DNA from: a virus
Strand: one strand, 5' to 3'
Virus record (IMG/VR): IMGVR_UViG_3300030104_006759
Location: 2,627 to 62,302 of that record
DNA length: 59,676 nucleotides
The position numbers and the translations under genes were made by a program. Shown here piece after piece: positions 40,274 to 49,675 of this stretch. Below the pieces are notes generated by a model that had not been told where the DNA came from, ran no database searches, and saw nothing but the letters and a program-made list of their open reading frames with translations. Within the stretch, counting starts at the first letter, position 1; the number at the start of each line of letters is the position of its first letter.

Positions 40274-42559
40274 ATGACAACTAAGATATGGGATGATATA
40301 TTTACAGGTCTAGACCTAAATGGTCCTATACTGTCAATCGTCACCGACACGTTCTCTCATCGTGTCGGTTTCTCTGAAACTGCTCAATCCCACGTTTGTG
40401 CTTCAGAACCAAGAGCAGGCGAAGGTCTAAGAACTATTGCCTTTACTGGAATTGCGACTGCAACTTTCCCTGCCGGGTCAAATGCAAGTTTTGATGGAAC
40501 CATTGAGTATCAATGGTATAGAATTTCTCTTAATGGAACAGAGACAAAATTAGGACCATCAACAACTTACAATGGTGAGACTAGTAGTTCTTTAGAATTT
40601 TCTCATGTTGTTAGTCCTTTACAGGATGGCGAAAAATATTTTGTTGAGGCAGATTATAGACCAAGAGCATATGGTGAAGTTGGTTCTGCAAAATCAACTC
40701 CAAATGCGATCAATGAACCGATTAGATCAACCCCATTAACTTTAAATGTTAAACCAACATTAGAAATTACTGCGGGTGTCACCACATCAATCGTCACTGT
40801 TGATAATACAACATCATTCTCAGTGCAGGCATCGATGGATCGAGGCCTCAGCCGCACTGGAGTTCTTTTTTCGGAGCCTGAAGATCAAATTGAATATCAA
40901 TGGTGTCTTGATGGTGATTGCAACATCACTGACGGAGTAAGAGAAACTCAATCAGTTGCAAATCAAATCGTTAAGGAGTTTTTCCATACTGGAAGCACTC
41001 AATCATTAGTCATTCCTGATGATGCTACAAACGTAAGAATTAAAGTTGAAGCCGGTGCTGGTGGTCCTGGAGGATCTGACTCAAATGGTGTAGGTGGAAA
41101 TGGTGGTCAAGGACGTTATGGCACCTTCTCACTTGCTGATGGTGGAAGAACTCTAACGATTGATATTGGAGGTCGTGGAGGCAGCGGCGGATCATCAAAG
41201 AAAGGTGATGGTGGAGGAACAGCAGGAACTGGTGGACCAAAAGGTGCTGGTCGTGGTGGTAATGCTGGTTCTAATGGATCCTCTGGTGCTGGAGGAGGTG
41301 GTGCTGACGGAATTTATATTCAAGAATCAATTTCAGGAACATATATCATCGCAGCCGGAGGAGGAGCAGGAGGCGGCGGTGGAAGTTTAAATCGAAATAG
41401 TATTTCAGACGGCACTGCTGATGGAAAAGTATTCCAAAATATTTCTAGTGGACTAACTGGTTTTAATGGTCCTTTTAATGGAGAAGATCGGGGAACACCA
41501 AATGGCGGCGGAGGCGGCGGCGGTGCTAATGGTTATCGCGCAGGAGCCGGCGGTAGTGCAGGAACAGATAATCCACCACCACCGCCACCACCGCCACCGC
41601 CACCACCGCCACCGCCACCGGATCCTCCGGTGCCACCACCACAGCCACAGAGGGTCAACAGGAGGAGCAATCGGAGACGTGGTAGATACAATCCACCGCC
41701 ACCGGATCCACCGGCACCACAAAGAAGTGGCAGACGATCAAATCGTAGGGTAAACAGGAGGAGCAATAGGGTTGTTCCACAACCACCGGCTCCTCCGGCG
41801 CCACCACCGCCACGGAGAAGAAATCGTCGTAAAAACAGGAGACGTAGAAGAAGACGTAGAAGGAGAAGAAGAGGTGGAGGATGCTTCACTGAAGAAACTA
41901 TGATTCTCATGCGGAACCCATGGGTTCTAAGTGGATCTGGAAAGGGATCCTTCTATGAAAAACCAATTTCTGAAGTTGTTATTGGAGACTATGTATCAAA
42001 CATAGATCAAACTGATTCAAATAAGGTTGTGTTTATTGAAAAACATGATAAATCAATGAACTGGAAATTATATTCTCCAGATTCTGAGATTGAACCATTC
42101 GCCACAATTAACCATATGGTTAAAAAAGATGGAGAATGGGTTGCAGTTGATAATGAGTTATATCCTTGGTTGGACGTATGTCAAAAACTTGAGGACACCC
42201 TAGTTGAAGAATTAAAAGGTGAGTATGTTTACAATTTATGGGTCACTGGAGACGGTACTTATAATGTAAATGGTTATGGAACACACTCTATTATGTTTGA
42301 TGGTGGGTTTATGAGAAATGCTTATGATCAAAAGGTCATAACATATAAAGATGTTCTCAACTTGATGAAAGAATTCACCGTTAAGAAAAAAGAAGTTCTC
42401 CATGGAGCATTCCTTGTAAATAAGATATTCGGAAAAGTTAATTTCCCAATCGCAAACAAACTATTTGCATATGTCTTATTAGCTGATGATGAAACACTTC
42501 GTAAAAAACTTGTATTGATTTTGATGAAAGTTCTTACTAAAATTGGAGGATTAATCTAA
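40274..42559 (+). CDS. fibre/adhesin with Gly-rich, polyPro, polyArg and C-terminal Hint-like domain
   Basis: 761 aa. Two Ig-like parts (about 55-160 and 160-255, each with IEYQW), a Gly-rich domain (258-432), polyproline (434-449), Arg/Asn-rich spacers and a polyArg run (523-533). A Hint-type domain starts at C537 (GGG-CFTEETMILM), with KPISEVVIGDYV, TINHMV (H614, block B-like) and YVYNLWVTGDGTYNVNGYGT-H-S at 651-672 (block F/G-like). The terminal Asn of inteins is Ser, so N-terminal cleavage rather than splicing is expected. About 90 residues follow. Looks like a self-processing surface protein. Confidence 0.75.
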   Translation: MTTKIWDDIFTGLDLNGPILSIVTDTFSHRVGFSETAQSHVCASEPRAGEGLRTIAFTGIATATFPAGSNASFDGTIEYQWYRISLNGTETKLGPSTTYNGETSSSLEFSHVVSPLQDGEKYFVEADYRPRAYGEVGSAKSTPNAINEPIRSTPLTLNVKPTLEITAGVTTSIVTVDNTTSFSVQASMDRGLSRTGVLFSEPEDQIEYQWCLDGDCNITDGVRETQSVANQIVKEFFHTGSTQSLVIPDDATNVRIKVEAGAGGPGGSDSNGVGGNGGQGRYGTFSLADGGRTLTIDIGGRGGSGGSSKKGDGGGTAGTGGPKGAGRGGNAGSNGSSGAGGGGADGIYIQESISGTYIIAAGGGAGGGGGSLNRNSISDGTADGKVFQNISSGLTGFNGPFNGEDRGTPNGGGGGGGANGYRAGAGGSAGTDNPPPPPPPPPPPPPPPPDPPVPPPQPQRVNRRSNRRRGRYNPPPPDPPAPQRSGRRSNRRVNRRSNRVVPQPPAPPAPPPPRRRNRRKNRRRRRRRRRRRRGGGCFTEETMILMRNPWVLSGSGKGSFYEKPISEVVIGDYVSNIDQTDSNKVVFIEKHDKSMNWKLYSPDSEIEPFATINHMVKKDGEWVAVDNELYPWLDVCQKLEDTLVEELKGEYVYNLWVTGDGTYNVNGYGTHSIMFDGGFMRNAYDQKVITYKDVLNLMKEFTVKKKEVLHGAFLVNKIFGKVNFPIANKLFAYVLLADDETLRKKLVLILMKVLTKIGGLI
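41572..41660 (+). repeat. CCN/CCACCG simple repeat encoding polyproline
   Basis: Near-pure CCACCACCGCCACC-type triplets, opposed upstream by GGCGGAGGC-type triplets at about 41504-41525. Prone to slippage, so the Gly and Pro tract lengths may vary among relatives. Confidence 0.75.
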
Positions 42560-42906
42560 TGGGTTGGCAATCATGGGAGCCAGAATATGTAAGTGATTTT
42601 GATAATTGTATTTTTTATAATGCGATTATGAAAAACAGTAATCCTTATGATGATGAAGAAATTAGTGATTTGAAGAACTTACACGATCTTCCCAATGTTA
42701 TGTTAGATGAATATTATGGTAGAAGTAAAAAAATTATTTCTAAAATGAAGGAATTGGGTGTTGATACCAACCCTAGTTGGGATGAGATAGATGTGGTGTA
42801 TTTGACTGAAATTAGACGAAAGGTTAGAGATGATGAAAGACATGATCTCGTGGATGATATTAGAAACGTTCTTACCACATTAGAATCAAAGTACGGAGTA
42901 GTGTAA
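42559..42906 (+). CDS. hypothetical protein, 115 aa
   Basis: Overlaps the Hint-containing gene by 1 base. Charged helical protein (SKKIISKMKELGVDTNP, EIRRKVRDDERHDLVDDIRN). The coupling suggests a partner or chaperone of the neighbouring fibre proteins; no domain known. Confidence 0.7.
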   Translation: MGWQSWEPEYVSDFDNCIFYNAIMKNSNPYDDEEISDLKNLHDLPNVMLDEYYGRSKKIISKMKELGVDTNPSWDEIDVVYLTEIRRKVRDDERHDLVDDIRNVLTTLESKYGVV

Positions 42907-42907
42907 A

Positions 42908-44221
42908 ATGGCCGCATCAACAAATGGAATTGGAGCAGAGAGCGCCTACAATGGTCAGGTAGCCACATTAATTAATCAAGGATTGAGTTCTGTTCCTAGA
43001 GTTGAAGTATCATACACATCAGAATCAGAGGGAACTGGTGGAACTATTGTTACCACTAAAACCACAATATCTGGTTCACAAACTCCAAACTTAGTCATAT
43101 CATCTGATAGGGTTGGAATTCAGACGGTTCGGGCTCTTGTCAATCATCCAGACAAATGTTTTGATCTGGATCAAGTTGAGGGCACAGACACCAGAGGAAT
43201 TTCTGCTGGAAAAATTACCCGCAATGGTCGTGAGTGGTTAGCTACTAATACAGCAACCTTTGAAACGATCAGTGCGGTTAATTTATCAAGATCATTTATT
43301 AACCACGAAATTGTGGCAGAAGAAGATGATGACTATAATTTTGTAAATCAAAATCTATTCCTTGGATCTCTTCCACTGCAATCAGCACTTTCAGAACAGG
43401 AATTTGCTGCAGATGTTGTTTATGCTCCAGAGGAAGACTTGACCGTTGTCATCACGATGGCTGCATCTGCTGGACAAGATTTTAATGGTAACAAAGGTGG
43501 ACAAGGTGGAACGTGTAAGTTTGAGTTTACTCTTAAGAGAAATACTGAATACGTTTTCAAATTAGGAACAACTATTGAACCAACATCCTCTCTTGGTAGA
43601 GGTGGAGCAGCTGCATATTTCTATGAAAAGGGTAGACTTTTAGTTGTTTGTGGTGGCGGAGGCGGCGGCGGATGGAACGCCGGCCGCGGTGGTGCTGGTG
43701 GAGGTCCAAGTGTCGCAGGTCAGGCTGGATCAGGTTCCAATGGAGGTGCTGGAGGTCAGAATGTCCCCGATGGTCAACTTCCATCTGCAGGAGCCTTGCC
43801 ATCAGGGACTCAAGGAGGTAAGATAGAATCTTGCACCACTGGATACTTCTATGCCATTAATGGTTTTAGTCCTTGTGAGGATGTTGAAGATATTCCAACT
43901 AAAAATAGCCTTACAAAATGGTATGACTATGCAGGAAACGAAAATGAGCAAAGTGCTGAGATTACAAGAGGATATAAAGCAAGTGATCGAAGCACATATG
44001 GTTTCAGACACAACGGTGGAGATAGTCTCACAAATGTAAGTGGAACTTTCTTCGGTGGTGGTGGAGCAGGAGCATATGGTGGAAATGCCACGAGTGGATT
44101 CTCCGGTGGCGGCGGTGGTGGTAGCGGATATACCAGTGGTGATGTGGTAGTCATTGAGACAAATCAAGGAGGAAATGCAACAAATAGAGCATGGGCCACA
44201 ATAGCATTAAAAGGTGTATAA
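42908..44221 (+). CDS. glycine-rich structural/adhesin protein, 437 aa
   Basis: N-terminal and central beta-rich parts, then two Gly-rich blocks (about 250-300: VVCGGGGGGGWNAGRGGAGG; 375-425: GGGGAGAYGGNATSGFSGGG). Resembles the Gly-rich region of the previous fibre (its 258-432) and polyglycine-II-type adhesins. Lacks the Hint, Pro and Arg segments, so it may be a simpler paralogue. Confidence 0.7.
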   Translation: MAASTNGIGAESAYNGQVATLINQGLSSVPRVEVSYTSESEGTGGTIVTTKTTISGSQTPNLVISSDRVGIQTVRALVNHPDKCFDLDQVEGTDTRGISAGKITRNGREWLATNTATFETISAVNLSRSFINHEIVAEEDDDYNFVNQNLFLGSLPLQSALSEQEFAADVVYAPEEDLTVVITMAASAGQDFNGNKGGQGGTCKFEFTLKRNTEYVFKLGTTIEPTSSLGRGGAAAYFYEKGRLLVVCGGGGGGGWNAGRGGAGGGPSVAGQAGSGSNGGAGGQNVPDGQLPSAGALPSGTQGGKIESCTTGYFYAINGFSPCEDVEDIPTKNSLTKWYDYAGNENEQSAEITRGYKASDRSTYGFRHNGGDSLTNVSGTFFGGGGAGAYGGNATSGFSGGGGGGSGYTSGDVVVIETNQGGNATNRAWATIALKGV

Positions 44222-44261
44222 TTAGTAATGTAGAATTTCTTATTTAATTGGAGAACATAAA

Positions 44262-45056
44262 ATGAGTGTGAAATTTGAATTTGACAGTTATGATGAAAGT
44301 GGAAAAATTGAATTTGACACTTTCGATGAAGAAGATTTTGATGAGGAAGATGATGATGAAGATGGTTTTGAATGCGATCTCAGCGAGGACATGGCTCAAT
44401 TTGCCAAGAGAAGAACTCCAGGCAACACCGAATCATCTGATGATGACGATGAGTGTGATGATGTACAAGAAGGTTATCATGATTATTGTGAACCCTACTT
44501 GAAGTTTAGACTATCAGATGCCAACATAAACGTCTTGAGAAAAATTATTTCTACCGTTGAAGACATAGAGTGGGAGGAAGATAGATATGATTGGCATGAT
44601 GATAAGGGAAAAACTTACGAAGACTATCGATATGTTGATATGTTCGCTTTACATGAAGATGAAGATGGTGATGTCTTTGAGTTGGTAAGAAATTTATTTG
44701 AAAAGGCAAATGATGATAATTTTAACTATGATATAAATGAAGATATCTTAGATATACAACTGCTCAGATATAAAGCAGGTGGTCAATATAATTGGCACTG
44801 CGATTATGGCCTATCCTTGGGAGCTGAAAATGGAATGACTAGAAAGTTGAGTATGTCTATTCAACTCTCAGAAGAAACAGATTATGAAGGTGGCGGACTT
44901 GAGTTCGTTGATTATTGTGCGAGACACGTTTATTTGGAAAAATATAAAGGTGCCGGAATTGTATTTGATTCAAGACTGCCTCACAGAGCAAACCCACTTA
45001 GTAGTGGCGAAAGATTGATTTTGATCGCGTGGGCTCACGGGCCACAACTGAGATAA
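44262..45056 (+). CDS. 2OG-Fe(II) oxygenase
   Basis: 264 aa. An acidic N-terminus (20-65, Asp/Glu-rich) precedes a double-stranded beta-helix oxygenase: H179-C-D181 (NWHCDYG), distal H241 (LPHRANP) and R251 (GERLILIAW) for 2-oxoglutarate. Prolyl-4-hydroxylase-like. Common in cyanophages; substrate unknown. Its setting among fibre genes makes hydroxylation of Pro- or Gly-rich fibre segments conceivable. Confidence 0.9.
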   Translation: MSVKFEFDSYDESGKIEFDTFDEEDFDEEDDDEDGFECDLSEDMAQFAKRRTPGNTESSDDDDECDDVQEGYHDYCEPYLKFRLSDANINVLRKIISTVEDIEWEEDRYDWHDDKGKTYEDYRYVDMFALHEDEDGDVFELVRNLFEKANDDNFNYDINEDILDIQLLRYKAGGQYNWHCDYGLSLGAENGMTRKLSMSIQLSEETDYEGGGLEFVDYCARHVYLEKYKGAGIVFDSRLPHRANPLSSGERLILIAWAHGPQLR

Positions 45057-45063
45057 TTCTTTG

Positions 45064-45070
45064 CTAAATA
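45064..45070 (+). promoter_or_regulatory. late promoter CTAAATA
   Basis: CTAAATA, 30 bases before the ATG at 45101; GGGGGAGAG in the leader is a strong ribosome site. Same core as the psbD promoter. Confidence 0.6.
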
Positions 45071-45100
45071 GTAAAAAATAAAGGGGGAGAGTGAACCCGA

Positions 45101-48100
45101 ATGGCAATTAATAAGAATTTTGTCATCAAGAATGGTGTAGAGGTAAACACCAGTCTGATTGTCGGTGATGCTACGCTTAACAAGGTTGGTGTAGGTACGA
45201 CGGTTCCGGGATATACCCTTCATGTTGGTGGTAGTAGAGGTGGTATCGGTGCGACCGATCTCACAGTAACTGGCATTACTACAGTAGGAACTTCTGGCAG
45301 CACATCTGCAGCTCTTAGTGTTGTTGGAGTTTCTACTTTCCAAGGTGACATTATTCTATTGGGATCTGCTGGTGTATCTACCATCAGTTTTGATGCATCT
45401 CTAGATAAATTAAATTTTGCTGACAATGCACGGGCAACTTTTGGAACTGGAAATGATCTCCAGATCTATCATGAAGGTACATATAGTTACATTTCAAATC
45501 AAAATGGTGAGTTAAGAATTGATGCTAAGGAAGGCGAAAGAGGTATTGTCGTCGTCCCTGATAGTAATGTTGAATTATATTACGATAATACAAAAACTTT
45601 TAATACAACTCCACAGGGCATTAATGTTGTTGGAGTTACCACAAGTAATAGATTAAACATCAGTGGAGTATCTACCTTTACATCCGTAGGTAGTAATTTA
45701 ATTCCTGATGGAGATGGAAGTAGAAATATTGGTGCTGCTGGCAGTGAGTGGCAGGATCTACACATTGATGGAACCGCAAATATTGACACTCTTGCTGCTG
45801 ACACAGCTGCAATTGGAGACTTAACAGAGAATAGAGTTGTCATTGCAGGTGCTTCTGGTGAGTTAGAAGACGATTCTAACTTCACCTTCGACGGAGCGAT
45901 GTTGAAGGTTGGAACTGCTGCAACGATAGCAGTTAATGGTAATGCAGCCTTCGCGGGTATTGTTACTGTTGGTGGCGACCTTAATGTTACTGGTGATCTT
46001 CTTATTCAAGAAGACGTAGTTCTTGATACAAACCTTACCATTCTTGGTATTGCAACAATCAGCAATCTTGATAATACTGGTGCTGGTATTGGAAGCCTGA
46101 GTGTTAGTGGAGTATCTACATTTAGTGGTGATTTGATTGTTGGTGTATCAACACTCTTTGCCGATGTAAGCACTGGCCGCATTGGTATTGGAACTGCTGT
46201 TCCAGCATCAACCCTTGATGTTGATGGTGCTTTAACTGTCAATAGCGCAAAGGTAGAAGACCTTACAGACAACAGAGTTGTTATTGCTGGAACTGATGGA
46301 GAACTAGAGGATAGTGGTAACTTAACATTTGATGGATCAACATTAGCAGTCACTGGAGCTCAGACTGTAAGCAGTTCGATTACAGTCAGCACGGGTGCAA
46401 CTATATCCGCAAATGGTAATGCTGGATTCGCAGGTATTGTAACTGCAAAAGGAGTTATTGATGCAAACGGTGGTATTAATGCTTCTAGTGCAAAGGTAGA
46501 AGACCTCACTGATGATCGTGTTGTTATTGCTGGATCTGGTGGAGAATTAGAAGATAGTGGTAATTTAACATTTGACGGATCTACACTTGCTCTCACCGGA
46601 TCTCAGACTGTAAGTAGTTCGATTACAGTTGGATCAGGAGCAAGTGTTCATGCTTCTACAGGTAATGCTGCATTTGCTGGTATTGTTACTGTTGGTAATA
46701 GGATTCTAGTTGGATCAGGTCTCACACTTGGAGATAGTGTTGGAAATATTGCTGCCGCAGGTATTATTACTGCTGGTGGCGAAATTAAAACCTTCAGATT
46801 TGGCACACCAGTGGCACTGGGTGCCGCGCAAAATGATTCTGCTTTCCGAATCGGTACTGCAGATGCAACTGTTACACGAATTGATTATGCTGGTAACATT
46901 TTTAGTGGTCTGTCTACAATATCAGCCAACGGAAATGCTGCATTTGCTGGTATCGTCACGGTTGGTGGAAACTTAAATGTTCAAGGTGATATCGTATATG
47001 ATGAGATAACAGGTAGAAACCTCAACATCACAGGAATCAGCACACAGGCTGGTCAGGTAAACTTTGGCACATCTGGCGCTGGTGCTACGATCTTTGCTAA
47101 TGGTAATGTTACTATATCAGGAATTGCATCAATTGGTGGTGATGTAAAAATTCCTGTAGATAATAAAAAATTAATTATTGGTGCTGGTGATGATTTAGAG
47201 ATTTTCCATGATGGAACAGATACCACTATTGATAATAATACGGGTGATCTATATATTCAAACTACTGGAAGTGGTGATGATATTATTATCAGAGCGGCTG
47301 ATGACGTTATCATCCAGACACAGGGAAGTGAAGGTGCTGTCATAGCAAGAGGTGATGGAACTGTAGAACTTTATTTTGACAATGCTAAGAAACTTGAAAC
47401 CACTGCCACTGGTATTATAGCAACTGGTATTGCTACTGCCGGTGCCGGTAGATTTACAAGTAACCTAACACCAGCCTCAGGGCAAGGTCTTGAATTGTTC
47501 TGTCCTGATACATCATCTGGTACAATTCAATCCTTTGATAGAACAAACTCTAATTTTGACAAACTGATTCTCAAGGGTGATCCAGTTGAAATTTATGATG
47601 GTTCTACGAAGAGGATTGAAACCACTGCTGCTGGTGTTATCAACACTGGTATTACTACATTCTCCAGCACATCACATATCACGATTCCTGTTGGCACAAC
47701 AGCACAACGTGATTCTAGTGCTGCTAATGGTGATATAAGATACAATACCACTCTTAACAGTTATGAGGGTTATGGAAATGGAGCATGGGGCGGCCTTGGT
47801 GGTGGTACAGAGATTGATGTATCTGTCTCATCCACAAGTGCTACTAATCTGACAACATTTGCCCATGCATCTTATCGTTCTGCTTCATTTAGAGTGCAGA
47901 TTACACAAGGAACCTCATATCAAGTGGGTAAATACTTACTGATACATGATGGTACAACTGTGACGGTTGTTGAGGAATCCGCAATCGCAACTGGAAGTAT
48001 GTTAGGAGACATAACTAGTGTGATTAATGGTTCCAATGTGGAGATTAAGGTAACAATGTATAGTGCTTCATCTGCGACTGTTACGACGATCATTGATAAG

Positions 48101-48112
48101 ATTACCGTTTGA
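45101..48112 (+). CDS. tail fibre-like protein, 1003 aa
   Basis: MAINKNFVIKNGVEVNTSLI, then short repeats alternating G-[ILV]-T/S and FAGIVTVGG blocks (DLTDNRVVIAGTDGELEDSG, SGNLTFDGSTLAVTGAQTVS), typical of a trimeric beta-structured fibre. Ends with a small C-terminal domain (SYRSASFRVQITQGTSYQVG). Contains an internal 243-base tandem duplication. First of the fibre set under its own late promoter. Confidence 0.8.
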   Translation: MAINKNFVIKNGVEVNTSLIVGDATLNKVGVGTTVPGYTLHVGGSRGGIGATDLTVTGITTVGTSGSTSAALSVVGVSTFQGDIILLGSAGVSTISFDASLDKLNFADNARATFGTGNDLQIYHEGTYSYISNQNGELRIDAKEGERGIVVVPDSNVELYYDNTKTFNTTPQGINVVGVTTSNRLNISGVSTFTSVGSNLIPDGDGSRNIGAAGSEWQDLHIDGTANIDTLAADTAAIGDLTENRVVIAGASGELEDDSNFTFDGAMLKVGTAATIAVNGNAAFAGIVTVGGDLNVTGDLLIQEDVVLDTNLTILGIATISNLDNTGAGIGSLSVSGVSTFSGDLIVGVSTLFADVSTGRIGIGTAVPASTLDVDGALTVNSAKVEDLTDNRVVIAGTDGELEDSGNLTFDGSTLAVTGAQTVSSSITVSTGATISANGNAGFAGIVTAKGVIDANGGINASSAKVEDLTDDRVVIAGSGGELEDSGNLTFDGSTLALTGSQTVSSSITVGSGASVHASTGNAAFAGIVTVGNRILVGSGLTLGDSVGNIAAAGIITAGGEIKTFRFGTPVALGAAQNDSAFRIGTADATVTRIDYAGNIFSGLSTISANGNAAFAGIVTVGGNLNVQGDIVYDEITGRNLNITGISTQAGQVNFGTSGAGATIFANGNVTISGIASIGGDVKIPVDNKKLIIGAGDDLEIFHDGTDTTIDNNTGDLYIQTTGSGDDIIIRAADDVIIQTQGSEGAVIARGDGTVELYFDNAKKLETTATGIIATGIATAGAGRFTSNLTPASGQGLELFCPDTSSGTIQSFDRTNSNFDKLILKGDPVEIYDGSTKRIETTAAGVINTGITTFSSTSHITIPVGTTAQRDSSAANGDIRYNTTLNSYEGYGNGAWGGLGGGTEIDVSVSSTSATNLTTFAHASYRSASFRVQITQGTSYQVGKYLLIHDGTTVTVVEESAIATGSMLGDITSVINGSNVEIKVTMYSASSATVTTIIDKITV
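46247..46386 (+). repeat. internal tandem repeat, unit 1
   Basis: About 140 bases highly similar to 46490-46629, offset exactly 243 bases (81 codons), encoding AKVEDLTDNRVVIAGTDGEL and the following strand. A more diverged third unit lies near 45810-45900. Confidence 0.75.
46490..46629 (+). repeat. internal tandem repeat, unit 2
   Basis: Second copy of the 243-base unit; in-frame duplication that lengthens the fibre shaft. Confidence 0.75.
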
Positions 48113-48126
48113 TGGAGAGTAAATAG

Positions 48127-49674
48127 ATGCCTACTATTCGCATTGGTTACGGTTCAGACTTCGTTCTTAAGAATGGAGTTGTCGGTCTCGGTACAACGGT
48201 TGGATCAACAACTGATGGTAAGTTAGAACTCGATAATGGAGCTCTTAGAGCAAACTTTAATGTTTCTGGAGTCGCAACATTCGTTGCCTATGGTGGTTTT
48301 GTTGCACAACGACAATATATCGGTCAACCAACAACAATCGGATTTGGCACGGTCGGTCTTGGAACAGCTTCACAATACTACGAAACTACAACAGGATTTA
48401 CGGATCTAGGTGGTGTTCATCATGGAGATGATCAACGATTTTATACAGTTTCTGAAGATCTGGTCATTGATGATGGTCAGATCTTAAATATTACCGACAC
48501 TGATATGGTTGGTGTTACAACCATCGGTGAACAAGACTCACACAGTCACTCATCATTTGTTTGTCAGGGATCACTAGATCAAGTATCAGTCACCGGACAT
48601 TTCTCTGTTCCAACTGGTGATAGTAATAATAGGCAATCATTTATTGAGGGAACTATAAGATTTAACACTGACTTGAATACACTTGAATTCTTCAATGGAG
48701 ATGAGTGGAGACAATTCACTTATAATCAAGGGCAAAGTAGTCGTGCTGTATTTGCTGGTGGATATGCCCCAGGACCATCATATACTAAACTATCAAGTAT
48801 ATCTTCTGTAAATATTACCTCAACGGGCAATGCGGTTGAGTTTGGAGATTTAGTTGCTGATGCAAGAACTGATCATGGTGCTATGTCAAATGGTATTCGT
48901 GGAGTATGGCATCAAAGCATTGGATCTCCTGCAGCTGGAGAGAGTTTAGATTATGTTGCCTTGGCATCCGGGGGTCAAGCAGCTGATTTTGGTGATATGA
49001 ATACAGACAGAACCAGAAGTGCAGCAGTATCAAGTTCCACTCGTGGACTTATTGCGGGTGGTTATGTTTCAGCACGAATTAATGCAATTGATTATATACA
49101 AATTTCTACAGTGGGAAATGCCTTAGATTTTGGAGATTTATCTGGTGGTGGAATTTTGAGACCGGGACCTATCGCATCACCAACTCGTGGAGTATTTGTT
49201 GGTGGATCAAGTGATAGTCCTACACCTTCACCTCAAGGTGATGACGGCATACAATATGTGACAATAGCATCAAAAGGTAATTCTATTGATTTTGCGGGAC
49301 TTGCTTTATTTTCCGGTGGATATTCTGGTGGTGGAGTTTCTAATGGTTCTCGTGGTATATATGGAGGAGCAAATATAGACGGATCACCGGGCAAAACATC
49401 AGTAATTGGATATTTTAGTATTGCATCATTGGGACAATCCCAATATTTTGGGGATCTTATGACAGCAGGAAGTCATCATTGTGGAACTTCTAATGCAACT
49501 CGTGGAATATTTAATACTAGTGACCAAGCACCAAACACTGCGGTGTATAATAATACTATTGAATTCATATCAATATCAACAGCAGGAAATTCAATAGATT
49601 TTGGTGATGATATTGTAAATGCTGGCAGAAGAGCTCATATCTCAGACTCACACGGTGGTTTAGGAGGTTTCTAA
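48127..49674 (+). CDS. tail fibre with six-fold propeller-like repeat, 515 aa
   Basis: N-terminus IRIGYGSDFVLKNGVVGLGT followed by a short stalk, a FFNGDEWRQF hinge, then six ~45-60 aa repeats each beginning R-[GA]-[hydrophobic]2-G/A-G-G (RAVFAGG, RGVWHQS, RGLIAGG, RGVFVGG, RGIYGGA, RGIFNTS) and carrying a Y-[VI]-x-I-[AS]-S-x-GNAxDFGDL core. Ends SDSHGGLGGF. The repeat count of six suggests a six-bladed propeller head (inference). Confidence 0.8.
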   Translation: MPTIRIGYGSDFVLKNGVVGLGTTVGSTTDGKLELDNGALRANFNVSGVATFVAYGGFVAQRQYIGQPTTIGFGTVGLGTASQYYETTTGFTDLGGVHHGDDQRFYTVSEDLVIDDGQILNITDTDMVGVTTIGEQDSHSHSSFVCQGSLDQVSVTGHFSVPTGDSNNRQSFIEGTIRFNTDLNTLEFFNGDEWRQFTYNQGQSSRAVFAGGYAPGPSYTKLSSISSVNITSTGNAVEFGDLVADARTDHGAMSNGIRGVWHQSIGSPAAGESLDYVALASGGQAADFGDMNTDRTRSAAVSSSTRGLIAGGYVSARINAIDYIQISTVGNALDFGDLSGGGILRPGPIASPTRGVFVGGSSDSPTPSPQGDDGIQYVTIASKGNSIDFAGLALFSGGYSGGGVSNGSRGIYGGANIDGSPGKTSVIGYFSIASLGQSQYFGDLMTAGSHHCGTSNATRGIFNTSDQAPNTAVYNNTIEFISISTAGNSIDFGDDIVNAGRRAHISDSHGGLGGF

Positions 49675-49675
49675 G

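Noticed and set aside
41533-41910. 125-aa minus-strand frame rich in Gly and Leu
   Set aside because: It is the reverse complement of the polyproline and polyarginine codons; low-complexity only.
41882-42300. Complete splicing intein in the 40274 gene
   Set aside because: The end reads GYGTHS without the terminal Asn and without a clear Cys/Ser/Thr extein junction; the host protein is not a conserved enzyme. A Hint-type cleavage domain fits better.
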